DNA of 32,792 nt from Myxococcales bacterium (GCA_028287115.1 JAQBQF010000180.1:1-32792); one strand, 5' to 3'; counted from the stretch's first letter, positions 24,703 to 32,792 are shown. Numbers and translations: made by a program. The notes: generated by a model from the sequence alone, not told the origin.

Positions 24703-25374
24703 ATGGAGCCCGATAGGGGCACGACATGGGTCGTGATTGCCGCATTCAATGAACGCAAGGTGATCCGCGAGGTGGTCACCGAGGTGGCTCGTGGCGGTTG
24801 GCCCGTTGTCGTGGTCGATGACGGCTCCTCGGACGACACCGCCAGAGAGGCGAGCGCACCCGGGGTCATCGTCGTCAAGCATGGGATCAATCTCGGACAG
24901 GGCGCAGCGCTGCAGACGGGGATCGACTTCGCGCTCCGTCGAGGCGCACACTACATCGTCACCTTTGACGCCGATGGGCAGCACGACGCTGCTGACATTG
25001 AGGCGCTGATCGCGGCCCTCCGCAACGCCGACATCGCGCTCGGATCACGGTTCCTCGGCAAGACGGTCGGTGCCAGCACCTCTCGCATGGCACTCCTGCG
25101 CACGGCCACGATGGTCTCGAACGGCCTCTCCGGGATGAAGCTCACCGACGCGCACTGTGGTCTTCGTGCATTCCGCGCATCGATCGCTCCCAGGTTGAGG
25201 ATCACCCAGGATCGCATGGCACATGCGTCCGAGCTGCTTCGCAAGATCCGCACGAGTGGGCTGCGTGTGGTCGAGGTCCCGGCCACGGTGCGGTATACCG
25301 AGCACTCGATGAGCAAGGGTCAGGGCGGCTTGCAGGCGGTACGGATTCTGTTCGATTACTTCTTCCGCGCATGA
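24703..25374 (+). CDS. GT2 glycosyltransferase, DPM1-like (no membrane tail)
   Basis: A 223-residue soluble GT-A enzyme. WVVIAAFNERKVIREVV opens the fold; VVVVDDGSSDDTAREA binds the nucleotide; FDADGQHDAADI carries the metal-binding D-A-D; DAHCGLRAFRA and KGQGGLQAVRILFDYF are typical of polyprenyl-phosphate sugar synthases. Unlike the 15349-16503 enzyme it has no C-terminal membrane spans. Instead, a separate DUF2304 membrane gene overlaps its end by four bases, presumably supplying the membrane anchor. Makes a polyprenyl-P-hexose, sugar not readable. Confidence 0.9.
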   Translation: MEPDRGTTWVVIAAFNERKVIREVVTEVARGGWPVVVVDDGSSDDTAREASAPGVIVVKHGINLGQGAALQTGIDFALRRGAHYIVTFDADGQHDAADIEALIAALRNADIALGSRFLGKTVGASTSRMALLRTATMVSNGLSGMKLTDAHCGLRAFRASIAPRLRITQDRMAHASELLRKIRTSGLRVVEVPATVRYTEHSMSKGQGGLQAVRILFDYFFRA

Positions 25375-25742
25375 TCATCCGCATCCTTCTTCTGTTCGGA
25401 CTCGCCGCGACCGGCTGGCTGATCTTCCTGCGCCGGAATCGGTTGCCGTTCCACATCATGACGGTGTTCCTGCTGCTCGGTGCAGGCGCCGTCGCGGTGG
25501 TTGCGCCGGAAACCACGAACGAGGTGGCCCATCTCGTGGGAGTCGGGCGCGGTGCCGATCTCGTCACGTACGTCGCCATCATCTCGGTGATGTTCGTGCT
25601 GCTCCACTACTACACCAAGTTCGTGGAGCTCCAGCGTAAGCTCACAGAGATGACGCGAGAGGTCGCGATCCTACGTGCCGAGGTGGAACGAGGTCATCCT
25701 CCGGCTTCGGTCTCTTCTGACTCTGCTGGCGAAATCTCATGA
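25371..25742 (+). CDS. DUF2304 family small membrane protein
   Basis: A 123-residue protein with three hydrophobic segments (IIRILLLFGLAATGWLIFL, HIMTVFLLLGAGAVAVV, VTYVAIISVMFVLLHYY), then a charged coiled-coil-like end (KFVELQRKLTEMTREVAILR). The layout and the position directly after a GT2 gene match DUF2304, whose members pair with polyprenyl-phosphate glycosyltransferases. The ATG overlaps the previous stop (ATGA). Its last 101 bases overlap, head to head at the 3' ends, the minus-strand gene 25642-26994. Confidence 0.82.
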   Translation: MIIRILLLFGLAATGWLIFLRRNRLPFHIMTVFLLLGAGAVAVVAPETTNEVAHLVGVGRGADLVTYVAIISVMFVLLHYYTKFVELQRKLTEMTREVAILRAEVERGHPPASVSSDSAGEIS

Positions 25743-26994
25743 TGATGATCGCGAGCGAGGTAGCGACGACCAGCCAGAACGAGTCCCGAAAGCTCGGTGT
25801 CGTGCACGTCACCGCCTGCGCCAGCTCGTAAACAATTCCGCTGGAGAGCAGCAAGACTGCATCGCGTTGTCCGCGCTTGATCGCAAGGGGTGCTAGAAGG
25901 AGCGCCAGGATCAAGTACCAGTATGGATGAAACAGAAACGTATGCTCCAGCGCGCGCACGCCGAACATCAGGACCTTCTGCACCGGTGCATGCCGCGCCG
26001 TGTACCTGATCGGGTCCCGCAGTGCCGCGCTCTCGACGAATGACGTGTACACCGGTTTCCATTGCTTCGTGCGCGACAGGCCGAGGATGCGGACTGTCTC
26101 GTGCCATCGGTGCGCGACGTACGCCCCGGGATATGTGAGCGCGAGCGACCGGCGGACATGCAAGAGGGCATCGAGAGCAGTGGGCGTGCTCGGTGATTCG
26201 AACAGCGGCGCGGCGCCGGCCGTGTAACGCTCCGGGTGACCGTAGGAGGCGCGGGCTCGCGCCTGTAGAGCGAGCGGAGACGGAAGCGTGACTCCTTCGA
26301 ACGCGGTTGCGATGTCTCCATCCGTCAGCTCGGGTGCGTAGTTGAGGATGCCAACGATGTCCGTCGTGGCGAGCTCGATCGTGTTACGGTCGGTTTTCGC
26401 ATCGACGAGCAGGCTCGATACCCCGAGCGCCGCGAGCGCAATGATGAGCCAGACGCCGGTCGCGGTCGCGTACTGGTGCCACCTGCGCCAGCCGACGTGC
26501 CATTGCCATCCGAGCACGATGATCGGCAGCGTTGCGATCGTGCCCCCACCGCACATTCCACAGGCGAGAAATGCGAACCCGAGAGAGGCGATCCGGATCG
26601 CGCGCCGTTTGCTGGTCGCGGCGACCGCACAGGCGACGAGGTAGGCAGCGAGCTGGCTTTGGGGCCAGATCACCGCGAGCGTGGCCATCACCGGTGGGAA
26701 GACCAGCATGCAGACTGCCGCGATCGCGGCCGCGCGCTCGGTCACTACTCGCCGGAAGAGCGCGAAGGCGCCGACCAGGAACACGATGCTCTGAAGCAGC
26801 AGCATCCCCGCGGGCCCGGACACGAACCAGCCGACGATTCGCCAGACCTCCGTCATCATCGGCGAGTGCCAGTCCGTGAATGCGCCGACCCGCGAGTCAA
26901 TGAGCTGGTCGATCGAGTCAACGCTCAGGTACCCGGGATACGCATAGAGTGCGAACACCAGCCAGCCAATGATCAGGATCCGCCGCGCGGTCAC
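25642..26994 (-). CDS. GT-C-like multipass membrane protein, family 2 copy 3 (motifs degraded)
   Basis: A 450-residue paralogue of the 21121 and 26991 genes. The GTG at 26994 is chosen because it overlaps the upstream stop (GTGA); the frame is open to 27060. Matches: ALYAYPGYLSVDSIDQLIDS, TDWHSPMMTEVW, GPAGMLLLQS, TDIVGILNYAPELTD. Conserved polar sites are changed: V-I-W-K-D of the siblings is V-I-W-P-Q (108-112), the R-x-N-A-x-G block is G-M-C-G-G-G (146-151), and H-P-P is H-S-P. The closing D-F-R-Y-S-H-W is S-F-R-D-S-F-W. It may be an inactive partner subunit or have a new specificity. Tail residues are Lys/Pro/Arg-rich. Confidence 0.75.
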   Translation of the reverse strand: MTARRILIIGWLVFALYAYPGYLSVDSIDQLIDSRVGAFTDWHSPMMTEVWRIVGWFVSGPAGMLLLQSIVFLVGAFALFRRVVTERAAAIAAVCMLVFPPVMATLAVIWPQSQLAAYLVACAVAATSKRRAIRIASLGFAFLACGMCGGGTIATLPIIVLGWQWHVGWRRWHQYATATGVWLIIALAALGVSSLLVDAKTDRNTIELATTDIVGILNYAPELTDGDIATAFEGVTLPSPLALQARARASYGHPERYTAGAAPLFESPSTPTALDALLHVRRSLALTYPGAYVAHRWHETVRILGLSRTKQWKPVYTSFVESAALRDPIRYTARHAPVQKVLMFGVRALEHTFLFHPYWYLILALLLAPLAIKRGQRDAVLLLSSGIVYELAQAVTCTTPSFRDSFWLVVATSLAIIIMRFRQQSQKRPKPEDDLVPPRHVGSRPLASSL

Positions 26995-28322
26995 CGCTTG
27001 CTCCGCAGCCGCTGTATGAAGACGATCGTGGTCGCGAGGTAGGTACACACGATCATCCAATGCGAGTAGCGAAAATCAGGGGTTCCGGCCGCCGGGGCGA
27101 AACTGAGCTCGTACAGGACGCCGCTCGTGAGCAGCGCGAAGCTGAGGCGATCGCGAGACATCGTGAGGAGCACCACGATGGAAATCAGCGCGTAGAACCA
27201 TGGCCGGAACATGGGAGTTTCACGGGACAACCAGCCGAGCCAGCTCCCGGCCACCTCCTGGAAGCTCGACCATGAAGCGTCGTGTTCGATCCAGTTTCGC
27301 TGACTCGGATCCTCGAGAAACAGATTCCACACGGGCGCCATCGTTCCGTCGTCGGACAGACCGAGCACCTCTGCGAACGATGCCAACCGGAACGTGAAGT
27401 ACGCATGCCAGTCGCTGGAGATGATCTCCTTCCAGGATCGGGTCAACGCGGCCCAGTCCTCGGACGTCACCGGGTCGTCAAACATCCGGTCCTCGCCGCG
27501 CGTCACCTGCCACGAGTTACGGGGTGAATACAGAGCGCGGGCTCTCGCTTGGATCCCGGTGGCCACGCGAAGCCGCGTGCCTCGTAGCACGTAGGCTAGA
27601 TCGTCATCGCTGCGATCGTGCGTGTAGTTGAGCACTCCGACGATGTCAGCAAATGCCGGCGTCCATCGTCGGTGCTCGACGGTTAGCGCGCGGTTGATGC
27701 TGAACGCCGCGACCACAACAGCGACCGAAACGGCGCCCGAGAGCGCATAGCGCTTCCACCATCGAAGTCCGGGGCGCCACTCGAACAGGAAGCCGACCAG
27801 TGGCACCGCGGCCCCGAACGCGTTGAACCTCATGGCGCAACCGATCGTGATGAGCCCGAGTCCAATGAGCTTGATCCGCCGGCGCTCCGATAGCATGGCT
27901 GCCGTGCCGGCGAGCAGATAGCCCGCCATCTGCGAGTCCTTCCAGATCACTGCCATCGGAGTGAGGATCGGAGGAAGCAAGAGCAGCGCGCAGGCGACCA
28001 CGGCCGCGACTCGCGGCGAGACAATGCGACGCAACAGCCCGTACACACCTCCGAGGAACAACATGCTCTGCAGCAGCAGCATGAGGATCGGCCCACTGAC
28101 AATGGCATCGAGCACGCCCCACTCAGCGGCCATGATCGGCGGGTGACCGTCGGAGAGCACGTGCGTTCGGCCCTCTCCGATCTGCAGCACCGAGTCACTG
28201 CTCATGTAACCGGGGAACGCATACAGCAGGAACAGCGCATAGCCGTACGCGAGGATGGCGCGTGTCGACAGCTCTCGCGCCCATCCACGAATGCTCGTGA
28301 CGCAAGCGGACCAAGCGTGCAT
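26991..28322 (-). CDS. GT-C-like multipass membrane protein, family 2 copy 2
   Basis: A 443-residue protein whose ATG at 28322 shares a base with the stop of the Rmd-like gene (TGATG); the long open frame further upstream is antisense-type noise over that gene. Family blocks are intact: LLYAFPGYMSSDSVLQIGEG, SDGHPPIMAAEW (Gly instead of Trp before His), GPILMLLLQS, TPMAVIWKDSQMAGYLL, AMRFNAFGAAVPL, FADIVGVLNYTHD, and TPDFRYSHWMIVC. It resembles the 21121 copy more than its direct neighbour 25642, especially at the W-K-D and R-x-N-A sites. Probably a glycosyltransferase acting on a lipid-linked donor; substrate unknown. Confidence 0.75.
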   Translation of the reverse strand: MHAWSACVTSIRGWARELSTRAILAYGYALFLLYAFPGYMSSDSVLQIGEGRTHVLSDGHPPIMAAEWGVLDAIVSGPILMLLLQSMLFLGGVYGLLRRIVSPRVAAVVACALLLLPPILTPMAVIWKDSQMAGYLLAGTAAMLSERRRIKLIGLGLITIGCAMRFNAFGAAVPLVGFLFEWRPGLRWWKRYALSGAVSVAVVVAAFSINRALTVEHRRWTPAFADIVGVLNYTHDRSDDDLAYVLRGTRLRVATGIQARARALYSPRNSWQVTRGEDRMFDDPVTSEDWAALTRSWKEIISSDWHAYFTFRLASFAEVLGLSDDGTMAPVWNLFLEDPSQRNWIEHDASWSSFQEVAGSWLGWLSRETPMFRPWFYALISIVVLLTMSRDRLSFALLTSGVLYELSFAPAAGTPDFRYSHWMIVCTYLATTIVFIQRLRSKR

Positions 28323-29263
28323 CAGACCCGCTCGCACCAGTGATCGTATACCTGCCGTAACGAATCCTCGAGTGAGTACGTGGGCCGCCATCCGACCGCT
28401 TCGGTCAGCTTGTCGTGCGAGCCAACGACCATCGTGTTCTCGATCGGGCGCACCAGCGCGGGGTCGGTCACGATCTCCGGGTGGACCTTGCTGGCGGCGC
28501 CGAGCATCTCGATCGCAGCCGCGATGCTGACCGCGCGGCCACTGCAGACATTGTAGACCTGGCCGGCGACACCCTTGGCGAGCAGCAGCTGGTAGGCACG
28601 GACGACGTCGCGAACATCCAGGAAGTCGCGGACCACCGACGCCGTTCCGACCATGAGCTGCTTGCGCTTGCCTTTCGCGATCTCCGCAAACTGCTTGGCG
28701 ATCGCGCTGATCACGAACTTGTCGGTCTGCCCGGGGCCGAGGTGGTTGAACGAGCGCGTCGACACGATGTCGAGGCCAAAGCCACGGACGTACACCTCGC
28801 CGAGGTGTTCCTGAGCGACGCGCGCGACCCCGTACGGACTGATCGGCCGCAGGGGGCTCGTCTCGCGAAGTGGCAGTGCGTCCGTGTCGACCAGACCATA
28901 CTCCTCCGACGAGCCAACCGAGAGGATCCGACTGCGTGGTGAGAACCGCCGCACGCACTCGAGGAGGTTGAGGAAGATGTTCGTGTTGTTGGAGAAGCTT
29001 GCAATGGGATCCCGCCAGCTGAACGCGACGGAGCTGAAGGACGCGAGGTGGACGATGTACTCCGGGGACTCGCGCTTGATCACGTCCGCGCAGGCGTCCA
29101 GATCGAGGAGGTCGATGCAGTAGCTCACCGTCACGGAGGGAAACCCCGCCGGCGCGGTCTCTCGATCAACCGCGATCACGGTTGCGGCTGGCTGTTCCTG
29201 GAGAAGATGGCTCACCAGATAGCCCCCGACAAATCCATAGCAGCCGGTGATCAGATACTTCAC
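28322..29263 (-). CDS. rmd: GDP-6-deoxy-4-keto-mannose reductase-like extended SDR (catalytic Lys to Arg)
   Basis: A 313-residue extended short-chain dehydrogenase. Rossmann motif: VKYLITGCYGFVGGYL (G-x-x-G-x-x-G). Family text resembles GDP-mannose-derived enzymes: IVHLASFSSVAFSWRDP, SVGSSEEYG (Ser118/119), RPISPYGVARVAQEHLG, and STRSFNHLGPGQ. The active-site Tyr144 is present but the Y-x-x-x-K lysine is Arg148 (codon CGC). Expected role: reducing GDP-4-keto-6-deoxymannose to GDP-rhamnose, or an epimerase/dehydratase step close to it. GTG 29263 overlaps the preceding stop (GTGA). The gene is inside a run of coupled glycan genes. With the Lys lost, activity could be altered or lost. Confidence 0.8.
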   Translation of the reverse strand: MKYLITGCYGFVGGYLVSHLLQEQPAATVIAVDRETAPAGFPSVTVSYCIDLLDLDACADVIKRESPEYIVHLASFSSVAFSWRDPIASFSNNTNIFLNLLECVRRFSPRSRILSVGSSEEYGLVDTDALPLRETSPLRPISPYGVARVAQEHLGEVYVRGFGLDIVSTRSFNHLGPGQTDKFVISAIAKQFAEIAKGKRKQLMVGTASVVRDFLDVRDVVRAYQLLLAKGVAGQVYNVCSGRAVSIAAAIEMLGAASKVHPEIVTDPALVRPIENTMVVGSHDKLTEAVGWRPTYSLEDSLRQVYDHWCERV

Positions 29264-30405
29264 GATGCCACCACGCTTGGCTCTCCGCCCATCGCGGAGC
29301 GATACGCATCGAGCGTCTTGCGAGCCGTTGTCTGCCACGAGAACTGGCGGGCGCGCGCGATGCCCCGCGCCATCAATCCGGCGCGCAACGCCGCGTCGCC
29401 AACGACCGTCGCGAGCTGCGCGCGCAGGCTCTGGGGGTCATCGACGTCGAAGTACAGCGCGGCATCGCCCGCGATCTCGGGGAAGCAACTCGCGTTCGCG
29501 ACCAGCACGGGACAACCGCACGCGAAGGCCTCGAGGATCGGGATCCCGAACCCCTCGTAGCGAGAAGGAAACACGAACGCGACAGCGTGCGCATAGCAAG
29601 CCGCGAGCTCGCCATCCGCGACGCTGCGCTGGAGGATCTTTTCCCCCAGGCCGCGGCGGTCGCATAGCTCGCGCTCTGCCGGCGTGAACGATCCGCCTCC
29701 AATGCAGACCACACCAAGACTGGAATCAGCGACGACCAGTGGAGCGACGGCTTCGATAAAAAGCACGAAATTTTTGTACGTATTGCGCGTACCGACAAAC
29801 AAGATGTACCGGGAGGGGAAGTCACCAGGCACAGGCAGGTCCGCCCGGCCGGAGATGTTATTGCCCAGGTGGGTGACCACGATCCGGTCGGGATCGATGC
29901 CGTAAAACGCGATCACGTCCTGCTTCGTGTGCTCCGAGATCGCGAGGATCACGTCGGCACGCCGGCACAAAGCGCGCTTGCCTTCGATCCATCGCTTCGT
30001 CACGAATCGGCCATAGAGTCCGGTCACCACGAAATCGTCTGGAAAGTGTTCGGGGATCATATCCAGGATCGTGACGACGAGCTTCGCGCCGCGCAGCGTC
30101 GTGAGCACCGCTGGATCGTAGAACGTCGAGTGCATCACGTCGTGACGACGCCGGAGTGCCGCTGCGCGCGTCGAGACTTCGTTCCTGAGATACGTGCGCA
30201 GGAACGAAGCGGTTCCGGTGCGCGATGACGTCTTGCCGCGATAGAACGACGCCTGCTTGAGATACTCGTTGGGTGACTCGGCGACACCGAGATCAAACGT
30301 GGGCTCGCCATCGCGGTGGAACGCGTTCATCAGCTCGCAGAAGTAGCGGGATGCCCCTCCGAACCTCTGGTAGCTGAAGATCTGGTGATCGTAGAGGACG
30401 CGCAT
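29260..30405 (-). CDS. GT4-family glycosyltransferase (GT-B fold)
   Basis: A 381-residue cytosolic retaining glycosyltransferase. N-terminal acceptor domain: RVLYDHQIFSYQRFGGASRY (the F-G-G-x-x-R-Y loop). C-terminal donor domain: YILFVGTRNTYKNF, then FVFPSRYEGFGIPILEAFAC with the E-x7-E pair, then CFPEIAGDAALYFD. The donor is probably a GDP- or UDP-sugar, possibly the product of the coupled SDR gene. The start can be ATG 30405 (TGATG overlap with the previous stop) or GTG 30408 (GTGA overlap); ATG was taken. Confidence 0.9.
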   Translation of the reverse strand: MRVLYDHQIFSYQRFGGASRYFCELMNAFHRDGEPTFDLGVAESPNEYLKQASFYRGKTSSRTGTASFLRTYLRNEVSTRAAALRRRHDVMHSTFYDPAVLTTLRGAKLVVTILDMIPEHFPDDFVVTGLYGRFVTKRWIEGKRALCRRADVILAISEHTKQDVIAFYGIDPDRIVVTHLGNNISGRADLPVPGDFPSRYILFVGTRNTYKNFVLFIEAVAPLVVADSSLGVVCIGGGSFTPAERELCDRRGLGEKILQRSVADGELAACYAHAVAFVFPSRYEGFGIPILEAFACGCPVLVANASCFPEIAGDAALYFDVDDPQSLRAQLATVVGDAALRAGLMARGIARARQFSWQTTARKTLDAYRSAMGGEPSVVAS

Positions 30406-31196
30406 CACTTGCTACCGAGGTCCGTGGCGTCAGAGAGGGTTCGCGATCGAGTGAGTGGGCGCAGCACCTCCGAGAGCCCGATATAGGCTGACGCGACGGC
30501 GAGGTTGAAGCGCCAACCGGCGATCGGCTTGCGACTCAACAAGTGGACGTTGCGGCCATTCGTACACACGTACAGTCCTCGCTGCGCTGCGAGGTGGCGC
30601 AGCGTCCTCGCGCGATAGAACGAGATGTGCTGGCCGTGCTCGGTACCGTAATACCACCAGCGATCGAGCCCTGGGGCGGTCTCCGGCGCGAGAAGCGTGG
30701 AGAGCAGGATGGTCTCAGTCTGCGAGAGCATGCGATCGAGCTCGGCCACGGGATCGACGAAGTGCTCGAAGCTCTCGAACGAGGTGACGAGCTCGACCTG
30801 GTGAGCGCCGAGTCGTCCACGGTCGAAAGAGCGCGCGAGCAGGTTTGGCGCGTGCGGATCCTCCCAGTAGAAGTCAAAGCCGCGATCGCGCATCAGCCGA
30901 ACAAAAATTCCAAAGCCGCCGGCGTAGTCGAGGAACTTCGCGCGACGGTTGAAGAACACGTTGATCACCGCTGCGGTGATCCGGGAGAGCACCAGGTTGC
31001 GCTGGAGGATCCCGGTGTCGCTCGAGTTAATTGGCGCGGCATACGCTTCGTCGAGCCAGTGCGGCTTTTCGGTCTGCAGGAGACCGCATCGCGCGCAGTC
31101 GAAGTACCGTACGTGATGGCGAGACATGATCGTGCCGGAGAACAGCTCGTGGACGGAGCTGCCACACAAACGGCACCTGTCGGTCGTGGAGGTCAC
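30405..31196 (-). CDS. SAM methyltransferase with N-terminal zinc-ribbon
   Basis: A 263-residue protein. The N-terminus holds a C-x2-C...C-x2-C zinc-binding set (CRLCGSS, then YFDCARCGLLQ; Cys8, 11, 34, 37), as in sugar C-methyltransferase-type and related enzymes. The SAM site is KFLDYAGGFGIFVRLMRD, with Ala in place of the first Gly, followed by SFESFEHFVDPVAELDRML, the typical motif IV/V helix. A GTG start at 31196 is taken. The stop overlaps the GT4 gene. Probably methylates a nucleotide sugar or glycan terminus. Confidence 0.82.
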   Translation of the reverse strand: MTSTTDRCRLCGSSVHELFSGTIMSRHHVRYFDCARCGLLQTEKPHWLDEAYAAPINSSDTGILQRNLVLSRITAAVINVFFNRRAKFLDYAGGFGIFVRLMRDRGFDFYWEDPHAPNLLARSFDRGRLGAHQVELVTSFESFEHFVDPVAELDRMLSQTETILLSTLLAPETAPGLDRWWYYGTEHGQHISFYRARTLRHLAAQRGLYVCTNGRNVHLLSRKPIAGWRFNLAVASAYIGLSEVLRPLTRSRTLSDATDLGSK

Positions 31197-31235
31197 GCCA
31201 CTGCGTACGTACCAGAAGTACGCGCGCTTCGGTGT

Positions 31236-32207
31236 TCAGCTGGAGGCAGTTCGACCTGGCATCACCCCGGAGCGCCGAGCGATCGGGATACAGACGAGTC
31301 CGACGGCGAGCAGTGCAAGGATGCCGTAGACGAAGTGAACGATCGCAAACGCGAGCACGGCCGCGGAACGATCATCGCCCGACGCGCCTGACGCGTACTG
31401 GCTAAAAAATACCACCAGGGCGGCCTGCGTCGTGCCCAGACCCGCGGGTGCGATCGGCAGGGCCGAGGCGATCACGACGATCGGCATGATCGTGAGGCCA
31501 GCGCTGAGCGGCACCGGAATCCCCCAGACCCGCATCGCGGCGAGGATGCCGAATGACATCACGAGCACGTGTGGGATCCGCACGAGCATCGCCAAGCCGT
31601 GGCCGCGCAGCCCGGCATCGAACAGCGGCGCGAGTACCTGACGTCGCGCAAGTGACGCTGGAACGATCCAGATCACGCCGAGGTAGACGAGGTAACCGGA
31701 GCATCCGATCATCAAGGTCCACCACAGTCGGTTGTCGCCGACCGGTCCCAGCGCGGTTGCGACGAACGTCATCACGAGGAGCGCGGCGAGGTTCGTGCCG
31801 ATCAAGAACAGCGTGGCACCCACGGCGCGCGGCGCCGGTGTGCCGGTACGGTGAAGGTAGTAGCCGAAGCCGCCTTGCCCGAGTGCATAGTTGATGATGA
31901 AGAGGACGAAGATCGCGCCTCGGACCGCCAGCACCTGCCGGAGTGGTCTCGCCATGCGAAGTGCGATCAAGCTGACCCAGGTCGCGAACGAATCCGTGCA
32001 CAGCGTGACGACGACCACGAGCAGGTCGATCGCTGCCAGATCGAGGTGCGGGCCCTGTCCGATGGCCGCCCGGAAGCTGGTGTACGGCACCTTTGTCGCG
32101 ATCGCGGCCAGGATCGCGACCCCGACGGCCCACGGCCAGATCTGCCGGAGCAACTTGACACCTCGCGACTGCGGCCGCGCCTCTTCCACGTCACCGGTCC
32201 GTATCAC
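31236..32207 (-). CDS. Flippase-like UPF0104/AglD-type membrane protein, copy 2
   Basis: A 323-residue protein with about eight membrane spans, paralogous in plan to 16541-17485. Marks: [20 protein letters not shown] for the first family block and [20 protein letters not shown] for the P-x-x-x-A/G-G-x-G block. The start is uncertain: GTG 32207 or GTG 32189 are the sensible ones, since the ATG at 32291 would overlap the divergent gene. It leads a co-directional block of six genes, with 39 bases before the methyltransferase and overlaps thereafter. Likely handles a lipid-linked sugar made by this cluster. Confidence 0.78.
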   Translation of the reverse strand: MIRTGDVEEARPQSRGVKLLRQIWPWAVGVAILAAIATKVPYTSFRAAIGQGPHLDLAAIDLLVVVVTLCTDSFATWVSLIALRMARPLRQVLAVRGAIFVLFIINYALGQGGFGYYLHRTGTPAPRAVGATLFLIGTNLAALLVMTFVATALGPVGDNRLWWTLMIGCSGYLVYLGVIWIVPASLARRQVLAPLFDAGLRGHGLAMLVRIPHVLVMSFGILAAMRVWGIPVPLSAGLTIMPIVVIASALPIAPAGLGTTQAALVVFFSQYASGASGDDRSAAVLAFAIVHFVYGILALLAVGLVCIPIARRSGVMPGRTASS

Positions 32208-32259
32208 AGTTTTGCGTCGCTGGCGAAACCAACGAAACTGGGGTAAGAGCGACGACGCC

Positions 32260-32792
32260 GTGACTCCGTCCCCCCTGGTAGGAAAGCGCATCCTGGTGAC
32301 CGGAGGGGCCGGTTTTTTTGGCAGCTTCGTCGTCGAGGCACTCCGGGCGCGCGGTGTCGAGAACGTGATCGTTCCGCGGAGCCGCGACTACAACCTTGTT
32401 GATCGTGAAGCGTGTCGCCGCGTGCTCGCGGACCATCGGCCGGACGTCGTGTTCCACCTGGCCGCGCGGGTCGGCGGAATCGGCGCGAATCGCGACAACC
32501 CGGGCTTGTTCCTGTTCGAGAACGCGATGATGGGGCTGCAGCTGATCGAGGAGTGCCGGCTCGCGAACGTCGCCAAGACGATCATCGCGGGCTCGATCTG
32601 CGCATATCCGAAATTTGCTCCCGTGCCGTTCCGCGAGGAAGATCTGTGGAACGGCTACCCCGAGGAGACCAACGCGCCCTACGGGATCGCCAAGAAGATG
32701 CTGCTCGTCCAGTCGCAGGCGTATCGCGATCAGTATGGCCTGAACAGCGTCGTGTTGTTCCCGGTCAACATGTATGGGCCGCGGGACAACTT
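32260..32792 (+). CDS. GDP-L-fucose-synthase-like extended SDR (partial, right edge)
   Basis: The frame opens at GTG 32260 and runs off the window after 177 codons. Rossmann start: [37 protein letters not shown] is the A-A-x-V-G-G-I-x-A-N block of GDP-fucose synthases; [18 protein letters not shown] and [12 protein letters not shown] give the Ser/Tyr141/Lys145 catalytic set, all intact. Family members epimerise and reduce GDP-4-keto-6-deoxymannose to GDP-L-fucose, or act on related sugars. It is divergent from the flippase-like gene by about 50 bases. Missing part: roughly the last 130-140 residues. Confidence 0.85.
   Translation, partial: MTPSPLVGKRILVTGGAGFFGSFVVEALRARGVENVIVPRSRDYNLVDREACRRVLADHRPDVVFHLAARVGGIGANRDNPGLFLFENAMMGLQLIEECRLANVAKTIIAGSICAYPKFAPVPFREEDLWNGYPEETNAPYGIAKKMLLVQSQAYRDQYGLNSVVLFPVNMYGPRDN

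Noticed and set aside
28323..28958. Upstream part of the 26991 frame (to 28958)
   Set aside because: It lies in a second frame of the same strand over the Rmd-like gene; the TGATG overlap at 28322 gives the real start.

Overview
The window is high-GC DNA with almost wall-to-wall genes, many GTG starts and many 1-4 base stop/start overlaps. Several gene types are typical of large-genome Myxococcota (Polyangia/Haliangiales-like): a MerR-HTH/TPR fusion, an NtrC-type sigma54 activator, Cys-rich and FG-GAP lipoproteins, Uma2 nucleases, and abundant membrane glycosyltransferases. The assignment is an inference from gene style, because there is no rRNA or other marker gene here. No tRNA, rRNA, CRISPR array or insertion sequence was seen.

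Bases 1-8 kb: housekeeping and small accessory genes. A secreted protein with a Ser/Thr/Pro repeat tail runs off the left edge. A phage-shock protein (pspA) is divergent from uppS-cdsA (undecaprenyl-PP and CDP-diacylglycerol synthesis). A triple array of a perfect or near-perfect 17-bp palindrome starts exactly at the end of cdsA. Next, on the minus strand, come a hypothetical protein, a MerR-TPR regulator, a MNT-type nucleotidyltransferase and two tiny proteins that resemble each other, all tightly packed. The last three look like an uncharacterised toxin-antitoxin-like module. A Cys-rich lipoprotein with QPYGQQ-type repeats follows.

Bases 8-13 kb: a sigma54 response regulator preceded by four 39-bp tandem repeats. 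After it, a glutathione-synthetase-like ATP-grasp gene is translationally coupled to a metallo-beta-lactamase-fold lipoprotein. This pair is flanked by two paralogous Uma2-type nucleases that share the same promoter block.

Bases 13.3-32.8 kb: a large envelope-glycan region. It holds a PIG-V-like mannosyltransferase, two dolichol-phosphate-mannose-synthase-like GT2 enzymes (one with a DUF2304 partner), two flippase-like (UPF0104/AglD-type) membrane proteins, five large GT-C-like multipass proteins in two paralogous families, a PIG-L-type deacetylase lipoprotein with FG-GAP repeats, a GT4 glycosyltransferase, two methyltransferases, and GDP-sugar short-chain dehydrogenases (an Rmd-like one, and a GDP-fucose-synthase-like one cut by the right edge). 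The plausible joint job is to make lipid-linked sugar donors in the cytoplasm and use them on the outer face of the inner membrane to build or decorate a surface glycan that contains a 6-deoxy sugar. The product is not known. The most novel-looking items are the nucleotidyltransferase/tiny-protein module, the pair of GT-C proteins ending in a shared C-x-P-x-x-C motif, the trio of GT-C paralogues of which one has lost its conserved polar motifs, and the Rmd-like enzyme whose catalytic lysine is arginine.
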